This document shows, piece after piece, positions 14,501 to 29,500 of a stretch of 64,000 nucleotides of DNA. The stretch spans positions 59,171,617-59,235,616 of the forward strand of contig JACSVZ010000002.1 of assembly GCA_014706295.1 (NCBI GenBank), in the 5' to 3' direction. The stretch's first letter is position 1, and each line of letters starts with the position of its first letter. The position numbers and the translations under genes are program-made. This DNA is from Lycocorax pyrrhopterus obiensis (taxonomy: Eukaryota; Chordata; Aves; Passeriformes; Paradisaeidae). The notes beneath the pieces are model-generated. The model did no database searches and had not been told where the DNA came from. It worked only from the letters and a program-made list of their open reading frames with translations.

Positions 14501-17500
14501 CATTTTCAGCAGCATGTTGAGGCCAGAGTTTATAACCTACTCCTCCAAGTCCCAAGGGCAAGGAAGGGGACTGAAGAAGTGAAACCTATAGAGAAGAAAA
14601 AATCAGCATGTTTTACATGGGGGTGTGAGGGAGAAACTCTTCCCCTCTACGTATTCTTGAACAGTTTGGTGTATTGCCAAATTGGCTCTCAGCCACAACA
14701 CTTATTAGGACTCCACTTCTGCGCTGGTTGCTGCCAAAAGGAACGCTCTCAGTAAGAGTAGCCCAGTTTTACTAAGATACTCACATTTGTGCTATCAACT
14801 TCAATAGTCTGAGATTGCCCATCTGAGCACAACTGCAATATTAGTAAGACCACCTCAATGACTTACATCAATCATGTTTGAAAAGTGGACAAAGTTATAA
14901 GTGTGGTTTAAAAACAATCTAATTACCTTTCTTCTTCATTTGCATTTCTCTTGATCCAGGAGGTGCATTAATATCTCCTATCCCCTGAAAGTACACATAT
15001 TTCTTCACAGTTATCAAATTGGGTGCAAACTTCCAAACATCCTCTCTATCATCAATGATGCAAACCATGGAATCTCCACATGGAAAGAGATCTCTAAGAG
15101 ACAAAACAGTTGATAAATTAAGAAAATTAAATTTAGAAATTTATATAGCAATGAAAGCAATTTCTGTTGATGCTCTGGTTTACTATGAGCATGATCTGCA
15201 GAACATGGAACTTACAAAAAGTCAGCAATATTAAAATTATGGAATTCAAAACACAAACTTTAAACAAATTGAAGTTAGTGAAAAAAAGGAAACAGCTCTT
15301 TTAAAATCTCTGTCCCAAAGGCTAGAAGCAGAAAACAAGAAACCTCTCCAAGAACAAACCATTACAACATTTCAGTCTAGTTTTCACTGGTTCTTGTCAA
15401 CCAATAGCCGAAAGCCAACTATCGCAAGGTCAATACACTACCTATGTATAGATAGGAAAAAGACATAAGAAGAGCTTTTAAAGAGTAGATTCACTCAATC
15501 TAAGATAAAGGAAACAGAAGTACTAGTATCACCCATTACCTAGGAGGAAGAGAAGGTAGAGTACTTAGGATGCATATGAGAAAGAGCAAGAACAGAAAAA
15601 AAAGCTTCTCATTTGCTATAGTCAGGTGTGGAGGGGCAATAATTTTTAGTATTTCATAAAGCTGGATTAAACATATCTGTCTTAGAAAAAATCTTGGCTT
15701 TATACTCTGAAAAAGATCAGAACGTGAATTTAGACTAGAATATGAATTCAAGGCTCTAGATGACCTAATTTCAAGAAACACGTGAAAGGAACAGAAGGTG
15801 CTTTTAGCACATCTGAAAGCCAGAATACTAGATATTCAATTATGAATTAAACTCAAACCGATAATTTTGGTTTAATTAAAAACCCCACAACATACAAGTC
15901 ATTATATAAGATCACAAGACAAAGTGGAAATATGGTTGTGATTACAAGAATAAGAAGTGTAAGCGAAAACATGATGCCACTGCATGACACTCTTACTGTT
16001 CTGCTACCACAGAATCCATTAAGTAGAGGAAATGCTGCAATGCCAACACCTCAGTTTTACTGAGATGGTGTTGATATTTAAGAGGCAGACAAAGAAGGAT
16101 ATAAACACATTAAGTGCAGAGGTAGCATTTTTTATTTTATTTAATGTATTTTCTCTGTTTCTTGTCCTGTTTTGTACAATGCTTAAGAGTCATATACATA
16201 CCTAAGATTCCCAGTTTTAGAAAATGGATCGATACATTCATCCCTTGACAATATCCGATGGGAAAAAAGCTTCTTTTCAGGGTCCAAAAATCCTTTTGGA
16301 AGAAGAAATTAAAAAGTTAATGTTCAAGATGTTTGTTCCTTGTTTATGTTTATATACTTCAGCTATTGTAATTTGTACAACAGCAGTTTAACATACAATT
16401 TTAAGGCACGAGATCATATGGGAGAAAGTACAGTGGATCAAGTATTTGTAGCTAGTTCAGTGAGATTAATTTTAAAAACTGCATCTAATTTTATTTCAAG
16501 ATGGCAACAAAACTGAATTTGTGATAGCCAAACAAATAAGGCTGAAAGAGATACAGCAGGTGACAGATACATAATTTTTGCAACTTACATTTATCTCTCT
16601 ATAGCTGGTTCTTTAAAGCTAAATGCTCTCCTTAGCTCATTATGCCTAGGGACTGCAGAGAAGTCTCACAAGAGTCGGCAATGTGCTGCAATACTTAAGC
16701 ACAGTAGGAAGTTAAGGGACAGTTCCAGCCGGAGCTCTTGCATTTGTAGGTTTTAAGTTGTACCTCTAACAACTACTTCAATACATTTATACATAATGAA
16801 TATATCCTGGGATTTCTAGAAATATTTAGGCCCAGTTGTAGTAACTTTTCTGACTGCACTCTTTAAAACAAACAAACAAAATAAAAACCCTCAAAACCAA
16901 AACAGAAGCTGTGCTAGCTGATCTTAAAGCAAGATAAAAAGTGCCATTATTTAGGAAAATGGTGACTTGGGTGTACAAACACACATGCACATGCTTCTGA
17001 ACCTAGTCTCCAATAATGAAGTTCACCTTCATGAGCAGATCACAGCCACGTAGTTGCTTAGAAAGAAACTGGCACATTACATGCTAACCTGTATTTTTCA
17101 TTTTACTGAATTTGTACTGAAGCTAGTATCAACTTCTCATTATTCTTATGAATAATACAAGGCAGTCAATACTTACTTGGGAACAGTCTTTTCAAGTTTT
17201 ACTGTCTTTTATTTTAAATGGTGGCCATATTATAGCCAGAAACAGAGTTCAAAAGGACTACAGACTCTATGGACCAACTTCAATTTTCTTTCAAGGAGCT
17301 CAGATTTGCACAGAACATATGTTCAACTCCTTTTAACAGTCTAGCTCCCAAGAGTATCTTAAGTTGGGACTTCAAAAACAAAGTTTTAAAAAAAATAAGA
17401 ATCAGTCATCACTTCTGAAAGTTGATCCTGTATGTATTTAATATTAATGTGTAATTGGAATAACTTAAAACCCATAAAAGCAAGAAAATTCTGAGTTAAG

Positions 17501-20500
17501 GACAGAAGTTCAACCTTAACTCACCCGACTATGCTTAAGAATTGCTGCAAACTCGTAGAATCATCCCCTGTAGTGAGACCCTTGCAGTACCTAGGCATAA
17601 TGAATTGAGAGAATTAGCTACAAAGATTTATTGCTGTACACACAGATACTTTGACAAACCACAAAAGCTGTCATACAAGATGCTGTTCTCCCCAACAAAA
17701 TTCTCTTCTACTAATTGTCTGAATAAACAGGAACTCTCTACACTGAATTAGACAGAAGTGCACTGATTACATGGCAAAACTTCAACAAGGCACTCAGCTG
17801 CAATGTTGCTGAGCTAGAACTGTAAGAACAATGAAGCTGAACTAAAAAAGTCCAAATGCAGAAAGCCTGGCTTCCAAGGATTAGAGATAAGGTAGCACTC
17901 CAAAACTTCACAGTAATGTTTTATCTATAAACTAAAAATACACTGAGGCTAGAGCTCATCAAACATTCATCTGCAAAGATACAAGCCCACCTTAGGAGAG
18001 TCCAAAGCTAAGCTACCTGAGTAACAACACAGAAAACAGCACTGGTCTCTTTTTAAAAAGTTCTTTCCAGGTCAAACTGTTTGGTTTCTTTTAGATGTTC
18101 CCTAGTCAACTAAATCAACATAACAAACAATTTGATGTTTTCACATCTCAGGGAAAGGGCAGGTAACCATTTCATTGATCATACATCATTTGTTTTCTTC
18201 AACACACCAGGCACCCACCAAAGCTGCTCTCTCACTCTCCTCTGCAGCTGGACAGGGGAGAGAAAATATAACAAAGGATTCATGTGTTGAGATGAGGACC
18301 GGGAGAGACCGGGACAAACTGAGCTGACAAACTGAGCTTCCATTTAGTCTCATAAATCAGACACTGTGCTAGGTATGACCCCAAGTTTCTCAAACAAACT
18401 GAAGACACTATCACTATCCTTTGCCACATTAGGAAGGACTATCCAGTAGACTCACCTAGCAGAGACTATTCTCCCAGTAGTTTGTTTCCCATTATCTCAA
18501 ACTGGGTCTTTGCACATAGACTTACCCAGCCATATTGCCTGCTCTTACACAGACTCTCTTAAAAAAGAAAGTTTGCAAATAAATAAAAACTAAGTTTAAA
18601 CAATCAGAAGATATAAAGTTGAAAGCTAACTCATACTGGGGACGTCTCAAATCTCAGAGAAAGACTGAGTTAAATAGCAATTCCCAGGAGAAGTTATGTA
18701 ACAGTTGGAACCAACATGAATTTGAATAAGTCCTTTTATAAATAAAACTAAAACTGAATTTCTGAAGAACCACGTTACCTTCAGTTCTACTTGAGATTCT
18801 ACTTTACAGCCTGGAAAGAGCTCTTGACCCAATCTTTCAAAAGCTGGGACAACTTCAGGCACTGGTGATTATACATACACACTGTATACATTTTGTAATA
18901 TACTTGCTGTAACAAACCATACATATGAATGCCCTCAACTTGGTCCTACTTTCTAAATTTCATTGTAAATCTGGAGTGATTTCACATTGCTTTATTGTTA
19001 CCGAATACCGTCTGAACCCAAAATTCACTGCGGCATTTTACAACTAGCTTTTAAGCGGACATCAGTTTTAAATATACCAAACTTTTCTTATGCAGAGTAG
19101 AAACAGAAATAAAGTAACAATTGCCCTAAATAATTATTTAGTAGAGAAATACTCCAGGGAGCGCTAGATAGTAAAATCCAAAGCTCATCTTCATAAACAT
19201 ACTACCAGATATCACTTTGTAAATATGTCAAACTAAGAAAGGGTTTAGGATAAATTATTCCAGCAGACATAAATGGTGTTTACAAATACCAGCTAATCCC
19301 ACTTAACAGCTGGCAAGTGTCAGCTGAGATGAGAGAAAAGGACTGACAAGATGTCATCTCTTTTCAAAAGCCTTCTAGGACATGAAAGGAGCAGCTCAGA
19401 GTTCAGAATTCACAAAGAAATACAGGATGTATACACAGGACCTAAGCAAACAACCTTTTGCTTATGAAAAAGATCCCCAGCATTTTATTACAAGTTCTTT
19501 CTTTATGTAACACACGGATAACAATAAAATATCAAACTGACAGCTCTGGGAGAAACCATTTAACCAACACTGCCATCAAGTGTTCTCTATATGTATCAGC
19601 TATGTATTTCTCTAATACTGCATCTTGGCTGCACGGGTGGACCAAAGGCTGTACCCAGAGTCTGTCCACAGATTTCAGCTGAAACTATCAGAAGCACTGC
19701 ACAAATAACTCACTCGCAGTTTGAATGCTTTTGATGAGGTTAAATAGGTTCAGGCAGAAATCAGAAGCCTGTGGGTGTCAGGAAGCAGGAATAGCCTAAT
19801 TTGCTCATTTGGTGGCTATGTCCTCCATGGAATAAACAGGGTAGTTTGAGTATGATGACCGTATAAGTGTCAGCCTGTGGCAGCACAGGGACTGCAGGGT
19901 GATCCACATTGGGGCTCAGAGATTTAAATGGGCAGAGGACCAAATCACACATTGAGAGAAGACAGGGAAAGCTCTTAGACATCATGAGCTAACTAGCTCT
20001 GCAACTCCTCCCTGGCTCTGAAGGCCACTTGCTATACAGCTTCTGACCCTAAGCCACATCTTGGCACACAGATCCAGGTGAGGAAGATTGTCCCCCACTT
20101 TCTGACTATCACGTATTTAAACCTAGTGCAGAACAAAACTATTTGTCTTTTGCCACAGAAGATAAAAACACATTCTAAGAAGGACAGAAGGGTACAGAAT
20201 TGTTAATGCATGAGCAGTACACAACACTTAATCCAACAGCAAGACTGACAAAGCTTTAGAAGATTCTTCAAACTGCAGGCAAAAACTGAGTGACATAGAA
20301 ACATTCATTTGGATGGGCAGAAAGGACATGCCTCAAATCTGTCAAGGAAAATTAGCTGGAGACCACAAATAAGCATCACGTTCTGATGACAGAAATATTG
20401 TATGCTGTCATTCAGAAGTCTCTTATACTTGTCACTGCAAGCTTCTTCTATGGCATTTAACATGCATAAAGAATTGTTTGATTATATATTTTTTTTCTGA

Positions 20501-23500
20501 AGTGTTTTAGAGCTAACTAGGATAGCTAGCTCTCTATTTTGGAATCTTCCTTTCTTGCCAAGAGGTGTGATTACTGGGACATTGTTGTTCAAAGCACTCC
20601 TGGCAATATGACAAAAAAAAGCAAATGTGAAAGACAACTTAAAAAAAAGCTAGGAGATATGGAACAGTAGCATGGATAGTTTAACAATCAGAGTCATAAC
20701 CTAAAATATTGTTAATTATAGTGTCTTTGACCAACAGACTTGATAAAGGGAAGTGTGAGGAGAAAATGCTCTTCTGACAGGGAAGACTAAAATTTGCTTT
20801 TACCCCATCTTGACAGTTTAAACACATGGTGTCCCTCCTAACACGATTCAGACCCATACACTTGCATAACCAGGGCAGGTTTCTTTTATGCTTCTTGGAA
20901 AAAAGAAAATATTTCAGCCAGTGACCCACACAATAGACTACTATTGTTATAATTCAAATACAAGTTTTCACTTACTAGGAGAAAATATTTTTAAGTTCTT
21001 GAGAAAAATACGTGAAAATACTGCTAGATTTCTGTTTTTCATGAAGTAAGTGCATCTCAGCTCCAGGACACAAATAGAACTGTTGTAAATTGATTTACAG
21101 CAGCAGAACTTCCTTTGGTGAACGGAAACAATGCGGGGGGTGGCGTTCCCCACAGGACACGATAATGTCACATTGCTGAGTTTTATGGAACGAGTACATT
21201 CGATTTGTAAGACAAATGAAGTTGCAGATCATTGTTAGGATCCATCAACATAATTTCTTACTTAATAAGAAGGCACTCATTAACAATCCAAATCTCTAAC
21301 CATCAGCAAAGCAAAGCACATCACATGGGAAAAAAAGGATTTTTTCTAAAATTACAGGCCATACAGGCACTGCCTTGTAAACAAACTAAGAATTCTACTT
21401 ACAGGACTATTTAGGAGGTGGTTTTGCACAAAACAAAGAACAAATATTTGAAAACAACTGCATAAAGAAAATTAATTATATGAGTATGAAGGCAGGGTAG
21501 GTAAATATTGTTAAATGTAGCATACTACTCACCTGCAATTGTATGTGCATACAGTCTGCTGCCAAAAGTAAAAACATGTAATTCATAGAGCTTGGCAATT
21601 TTTTCCAAGAATTCCTTACAATGAGGACGCAAACGTGTGTGCAACATAGGCTCACCTCGACCTAACTGGAAATGAAATATTCCCTAGAAGAAAAAGCATG
21701 TTGAATATTATCAAAATAGCAAACAAAAATGCCAGCATTCCAGAACTACACTCTTTCCTCAATTCAACTTTACTTGGTCCAACTAGACCAAAGCAAGTTT
21801 TGGCCACAAGATTACTTGGATGAATAAAATCCAAAGCAGATTTTTGCTCTGTGTGAGGCAGTCCAACAATAAGGTTTTCAAATGCAGGAAGCTGTACTGT
21901 TGAAAAATTTATGACACAAGTGGCTTTCATTCAGATCTTTACTTATGGTAAACCAATCTGAGAAATTTCTCGACCTGCCGAAGATCCTGCTACAGAAAAA
22001 TTCAGGATCTCACTACAATCAATACCTCTCAGTGAACTTCTGACAGATTCATTTCAATATGCATAGAGATCAGAGAAAGTATTTTCTTTATCCAACAAAG
22101 TCTATGTGTATGGAAACATAGCATTAGAGGGCAAACCAGGAAGCAAGCTTGCAGATAAAGATCCCAGTTAAAACGCTAACCCTAAAAACCTCAAAATATT
22201 TTTAAAAGTATTTTTTTTCAAACCATGCATTTATACAGATAGAGGCATAGCCTTTCAGACACACAAGTTCTTTTAATCCTAACATTGAATATTCATGGTT
22301 CCCTTTCCTCTAAATTGCAATGTTCATTTCTAGCTTGTTTTTTCCTGGCAATTGTGAACATATGCTGAGCCCACTGGACATGCAAGAATGGCAAGAGGAA
22401 AGAAAAGAACTAACCAATCACAATTTGCATGATATTGATGTTTGAGTTTGCATCCTCTTGTTCAAGACACTGTACACATTTCAACATGTTTCTTGTTTCA
22501 GAGCTTCCAAATCAGAAATGTTGCAAGCCAATACCCCTCGTCAGTTCAATAGCAAGTGTTTCATGAAGAAATTAAGCAGCAACACACAACCTCTCCCCGC
22601 CTCACTCCCCCCAAAAAGATTTTAAAAAAAATCACTACACATACTCATGGAAGGACATAGCAACACACAGGATTGCTCAAAAAGGGACTTTGAACAGTAA
22701 TTCACTGTGTCTGCCTCAGACTTGGAGGGAAAATAGTCTCATTACTGAGTACTCAGCTTGTGAATTGCAGAGGAAGGAAAGCAGAGATTAAAAATAGCTA
22801 CCTGAAACATCTCTCAAAATGATTAGAAAGGAAAAGTGCAGGAAAGCATGAATGGAAGAAAGAAAACGTCAATTTAAATGTAGAGAAAAAGGAACATATT
22901 ACAGAAGACTTCTTTCTCATTTTATTTTATGCTTCAACTACAATTTTACTGAACCACAGAATGTTCTTTTAAAGAACCATAATTTAAATATTGTCAGAAA
23001 CATTCCTGTTGTTATGCTGGCTTGCAAGTTAACCCCAAATACCTTATTGGACATTTGCTGGCAGTGCTGTTCTGTAGTATGGATCAACGTCTGGTCCAAA
23101 TCTACCATGAGCACCAGTTTTCTATTTCGATGTAGTCGCTGTTGATCTTCTCTTCCCAGCTGCTCAGCTTGCTGTAACAGAAATATTCACTGCTAAGCTT
23201 AGCTTCATAGAAATAAATTAGGTTTATTGCCTTTTGTGTATTGTAAAAGTGAGAAGCATTTCTGCTACAAACTAACAGCACAAGAAGTGATGCCTCGGCA
23301 TAACTGTAGCAGTGTCAGCTGTGCAACAATTTTTTTACAGAGAAAAATATTGCTCTCAAAGTCTACTCTCAGATCTCTGTGACACTATTAACTCTTAAAA
23401 TTCATAAACTCAACATAAAACTTTCAAATTTAACAAATAAGTAACCACTGATTAGGCCCAGTGTCTTGATAGGAAATAGCAGTAGCTTTGAACATGAAGG

Positions 23501-26500
23501 AAAATTCATCAGTAGGTCTGAGAACTTCTGACTGCTCTGTCCAGTAATTTTGCATCATTAAGGACAATACATCTGACAACTCCACACCGAGTATAAACCC
23601 AAAGCTGCTGGTGACAGAAATGATACCTGTCAACTTCAGATTACAGAAAGTATGCCTTCAGACATAAGTAGTTAAGATTATGCAGTTCCACATGGGCACT
23701 AACAACAAAGACCTTATAATTCAGTAAACATGAGTGAAGTTTACTCCTCTTGCACGTGTTTACAAACTTTCCAAGTACCACATGAAGCTCTGTGTTCACT
23801 TAATCACTTCTGACAGCAAGTTGCAGTCTTACCCTCAAGACAGCTGAACTTAAAAGTAAAGTTAGAGCGCTACGAAGCAGCAAGGATCAAGTGCGAACTG
23901 CCCTTTGAAACACTCCTCTATGATGGGGACACCTCTAGTTGCTTACATCTTCACAGTTCCCCTCATTGGTGTTCTTTGAAGAATTACCAGAGACAAAAAA
24001 GCAAGCAGCAACGTAAAAAAGTTAAAACAGATCAGGTTGACAAAGAAGATAAACAGAATGTTTATCTTCAAAATAAACATGCTCTTTCCCCCTACACAAA
24101 CTGAGGGATAAACAAGCACATTTTGATAACTCAGATGAATATTTGAAATATTAATGAATTCAGAATACTTGGAATATTGGAAAAATAATGAAGTAATTTT
24201 ACCATAAAGGTAAGTTGCAGACAAACTAACTTCACTATATCTAGTAGGTCAATTTCAAGGTGAAGGTTAAAGCTAGGTTTCAGAGACATTGCAAGCTTTG
24301 AACAGATTTCAGCTAATGGAACTTTTCACTAACTGTTCACTCTTAGTGACAAAAGTGTTCAACTAGAAAGTTTACAGGCTGCTGTCAAAGTGCCATTTTT
24401 TCAGTACGCAGCTCTAAAAAAACCCAGTATAAAATCTGATAAAAATCAATCTACACTACAATAAACTCACAAAAACCCGGGGCTACTAATGTTCAACCCC
24501 AAATTCCTCTTCAAAGAGAAGGCAAACTTCCCGTACACAACATATAAGAAACTACTATAATTAAGTTTCTCAACTGTGGAGCTACGGTGAAAGGTGTGAA
24601 CAAAGAAAGCATGATGGTACTTACCTCAGAGCTAACTTTCAGTTCTGGGACACTGTGAACCATTGAGACAGTTGCTGTGGATAATGGCACGCTCTGTTTT
24701 CCATTCTTGCTTCGTATCCTAATTACATAGGGAAAAGCAGCATGACAAGAGAGAGTAATAGTTTAGTGAAATGTTAAACAGACCAAAATCTGTAGTCTCA
24801 AACTAATCACCACCAAAAATTGATTAAAAAGAGCTATTTTAACTAACACACACTTTCAAATTCTTGCTAATGCAAGTTACTAGACAAAATGGATAGAGAT
24901 CAAAGAAGCTCACCAGAAAAAACCCTGCAAAAAGTCACTGTAGTAAGTTATACTTCCATACGATTATTTCATGACACGACACTAAGATGAAACACATCTA
25001 AGTATTGATTTGCATCAAAAAACAAGCTATAAACTAGGTATAACTACCAAACCACTCAAATTTAGAGCTATTCCGCTTCTTTTTCTTTTTTTTTTTGCAA
25101 TCACTCAGCATGCAATTATATGCTTTTTTTCCAAGGTAGAGTATGAAAAATTTAAGCAAAGGACAGGCAAAGTTACTCTCTGCACATAGAGTGACTTACA
25201 GGTGACTGCTGCTTCACAAATACCGTCCAAAAAAATCCGCATATATGCTCTTCCCATTGGCACAAACAGAATGAGGAACTCTCTGTATGCTCGTGTTTAT
25301 TTTATTTATGTGCATATTATACACACAGACTTAGTGGTACACAGATGCGTGCACATACAGATACCAACACAGAGGAGTTGTCACCCTTGTGTGCATACAT
25401 ATATAGGAGACAGAGTGTGTATGAGTGCACACACGAGTATGAAATTGCTGGAAAACTGACCAAGCAACCCTGTATAGGATCTCTTTCACTAGCTTACATC
25501 AATCAATTTATTGGGAATTCTGACATTTAATTGATGATGCACCAATATTAAAAAATACTACCATACAAATTTTGTCCTAGATGACACATGCACATGTTTT
25601 AATTCTCCCATGTACCAGTCCTATTAAGGACGAGGTTTGGTATCAGATCTACAACTTAACCCAGATTTCACTTTGTGACAAGCAAACTTCTGAGGAACAA
25701 CTGTACTGAGCTGAGTTGAGGCAGACACAACTACAGACAGGTATCTTTCACTGTACCATAGTGTATGGCAGCGCTGATGTCCAGAAACAAAAGGTATTAC
25801 TTGGCTAAAGTTTACATGTACATTTTAGCATCTTACATTCTTTGCTTCAGAGTTCAGAAAATTTCATATATAACCCTGAGAGGCATTTTAAATGAGCCTT
25901 TAAAAATTTTTAACTGTTTTCAGACCATTAGTTGAATGACTACTAAGAATGCTGCACTTGCTTTTCTCCAAGCAAGAAAAGCATCAATGCTTTTGAATTG
26001 TCTTCTGATGTAGGCTCAGCAGACATAATACAGTATTTCAGATGTATAAGCCATTTTGTATAAAATGAAGACACATACACATAAGACATAGTAAGAAGTA
26101 TTAAGTGAAAAAAACTTAATTTGCTGGATACCTTGAGTTTTTCTGGATTTTTCATGAAATAATAGCAGTAGAGCAATATTTAGATGTGACTATTCAAACC
26201 TCAAATCAAGTATTCATTCAGGACAGGCAAAGCCCTATTCATGATTATCCTAACTTTGCTAGGTTTGCCAAATAATACTTGTTTACAAAATATTAACATT
26301 CAACTTTAAATAAAAAGTTATATCCAAACATCAACCAGGCTACTTCTTGCATAGCACTCTCAATATTTGGTCCACTTGCACCAGTTTGTGGGATAATGTT
26401 CACAAAAGAATTCTTAACAATGAGCATGAATTAAAATGAAACTAAAGTATTTCCAGCCAAATGAAATGCGTATGCAACATTAATTTATAAAATCCAGGCA

Positions 26501-29500
26501 ACTATATAGCCAGTTTTGGAACAGCTGTTGAATTAGTAATGTGATATGCATAAGAAACATTCTCTTTACCAAGCAATGAGACAGAGCAAAGGAGAAATAC
26601 AATCATCTTTTGAATTTGCTTTCTTTTTTGCCTAAGGCTTAAATTCCTTTAGTTCCATGGCAGAATATTTCACAAAAAATTGAAAACAGTTAAGAAGCCT
26701 TAAATTGAAAGCACTGGAGACAAGCTAGCTCCTATTCAGACACAGTACAAATGAAGCAAGGTCGTATGAATGAGACTGCTATTACCTCTCAGCTGTTTGC
26801 ACCTGCACACATAAAGCTCTCAGGTTTACTAAGCCACTGTTGACACACCACACAACTCTCAGTCTCAGTTGTGAGTACATGGAAAGCAAAGTGTGACAAG
26901 AATTTACCTCTCTACACATGCTCCTTGTATTTTCTACCTAAGTTATCCTACATCATCTCCAAGAAAAAGAGCATGCACAGTTCTTAAACCCTAAATGAGT
27001 GGAGACCTCAGAGCAGCCTTCCAGTACCTGAAGGGCCTAAAAGAGACCTGGAGAGGAACTATTTACAAGGGCATGTAGGGACAGGACAAGGGGGAATGGC
27101 TTTGTATGAAAAAAACATAGGTTTCATTAGCTATAAGGATAAAATTGTTCTCTGTGAGAGTGGTGAGGCACTGCAACAGGTTGCCTGGAGAAGCTGTGGA
27201 TGCCCCATCCCTGGAAGTATTTAAGGCCAGACTGGATGCGACCCTGAGCAACTTGGTCTAGTAGATGGTCTCCCTCCTCATGGCAAGGGGGTTGGAACTA
27301 GATGACCTCCAAGTCCCTTCCAGCTCAGGATATTTTATGACTATATTAGACGAGAGAAGGAAGAGCTTGAATCCCTAATTGGAAGCAAGGAGAAGTTGGA
27401 AAAAAGAGCTGACAGTACTTACTGAGTTAAATCCTGGCCACATTCTGCACACAAGCCTTTCATAACAACAGGATGGCTGCATCCTTCCAGTCTCACCAAG
27501 ACAGTCCTGAAAAAGATGTAGGCATTCCATTTACAGTAGGTAGATTACAGACATGCAGATTAGTAACCCACGGAATGAACGAATTCAAAGAATAAATTCT
27601 GATTATGACTCGAGTGTCAGCCCCTTAAGATATATGCCTTTGCCACAACATGCCGAAAACTACAACCTCCTAAATTTTCAAATTATTAATTTTCACAACT
27701 TTAAAAGTCACTGAATCATATACTAAGGTCAGTTTCTAACCATAGCTTAGTAAAGAAATTCGATGAGAACGAGTACTGTTTGTCCAGAAACAGTTTACAT
27801 TCAGTTAGATACAACTCCCCATTAATACCCTACTGAACTACATAGTAATGAAAACCAAATGCAGAAACTTCAACATCACAGAACAGCTCAGATTCTCTTC
27901 TTTTTTTCTCTTCACTGAGTCCAACCAATCACCTAACACTGCCAAGCCTACCACTAAACCATGTCCCTAAGCACCACATCTGCATGTCTTAAATTCATCC
28001 AGGGATGGTGCCTTGACTCCTTCCCCAGGCAGCCCATTCTAATGCCTGACAACCCTTTCTGTGAGGAAATTTCTCCTCAAATCCAATATAAACCACCTCT
28101 TAGCACAACTGGAGGTAATTTCCTCTCATCCTATTGCTTGATACTTGGAAGAAGCAACTCCCACCTGGCTACACCCTCCTTTCAGGCAAGTTGCAGAGAG
28201 TGGTAAGGTCCCTCCTTGAGCCTCCTTTTCTCCAGACTGAACATCCCCAGCTCCCTCAGCTGCTCTTCATCAGACTTGTGCTCCAGATCTTTCAATGTCC
28301 TTTTTGTACTGAGAAGTCCAAAATTTAACTGAGGATTTGAGGTGTAGCCTCAACAGTGCCAAACACAGTGGTAGATGAGTTCTATACCAAACTCAGTTTA
28401 TTATTTTCATGGCAGACATATATTGCTTCAGTCCTCTCATAAAAATATTTTCATTTCTGATCCTTGAGCCTTGTATCGACACATTTTAAAATAAAGACAT
28501 AGAAAAGGATATTTTATTCTTTCTTTTAAACGATGGCTAAACCAAACCAGAAATTAGAGCTGGAAACAGAGAAATGCAACATACACTATTCCAAACTGTT
28601 TAGAAGATAAACTCTACTTTTCAGTTGAACAGTCCAACTAAAGTATTTCTTGTCCAGTTATCAAAATTCCAGGTCTTGAAAATATCATTATTTATTTTCT
28701 TTCAAACACTTAACAGCCCTTATAGGAGACTTGTTTTCTTCAATACAGTTGGAGAAACTGATCTTTCAGACTTATTTTTCAAAAATGTTAGTAAGTAGAG
28801 ATAGTTTAGCTACTACAAAATTTCACCAACTCTGTGATAATGAGCTACAGCATCTCCCTAATATTTAAAAAAAATTAAAAGGTCAAGCAGCTAAAAAAAA
28901 ACCCAACCAAAAAGCAAAAAACAACAAAACCTGAGCTCTCTCATAAACTGGCTGTAGTGTTTTAAGCGTGGCTTCAAACCTGTAGGCAATAAGCAGACTT
29001 CAACAGGAAGAAAACTGTTTTGCAAGCTCAAATCTCTCATTCATATATCTGACTAATAAGTGCTTGGGAATTCCAAGCAGAAATCTACTTTCTAAATAAC
29101 ACCTGCAACTTGCAGTGTGTCCCTTGTTCTTCAACAACCAGAAGAATGGTGACTCTACTAACAAAACTGCAGTTTGTACCCACAATGAGGATTATTTTCC
29201 TCTTTGAGAGCAAAAACTAGATGCAGGTCAGGTTTATTTCAAAAGAAGTCTTCACAAGCCATCATACTACCAGTATTCCCATTTACAAAAGTGCAGATCT
29301 ATGTCCTTCTCACTGGCAGACATTATCTGCTTGGAAATTACACCTCCTCTTCCTGTGTAGGCATCTTAGATCTTCTCTTTATAAACATGGTAAGTGTTTC
29401 ACAGAAAACAAATAATTAGTCTTGGCTTTTTAAAAGAACTGCACAAGAGAAAGTATTTATGTGGCCCTTCACTAGTGGCAATTCACTGTGGATTATTTCA

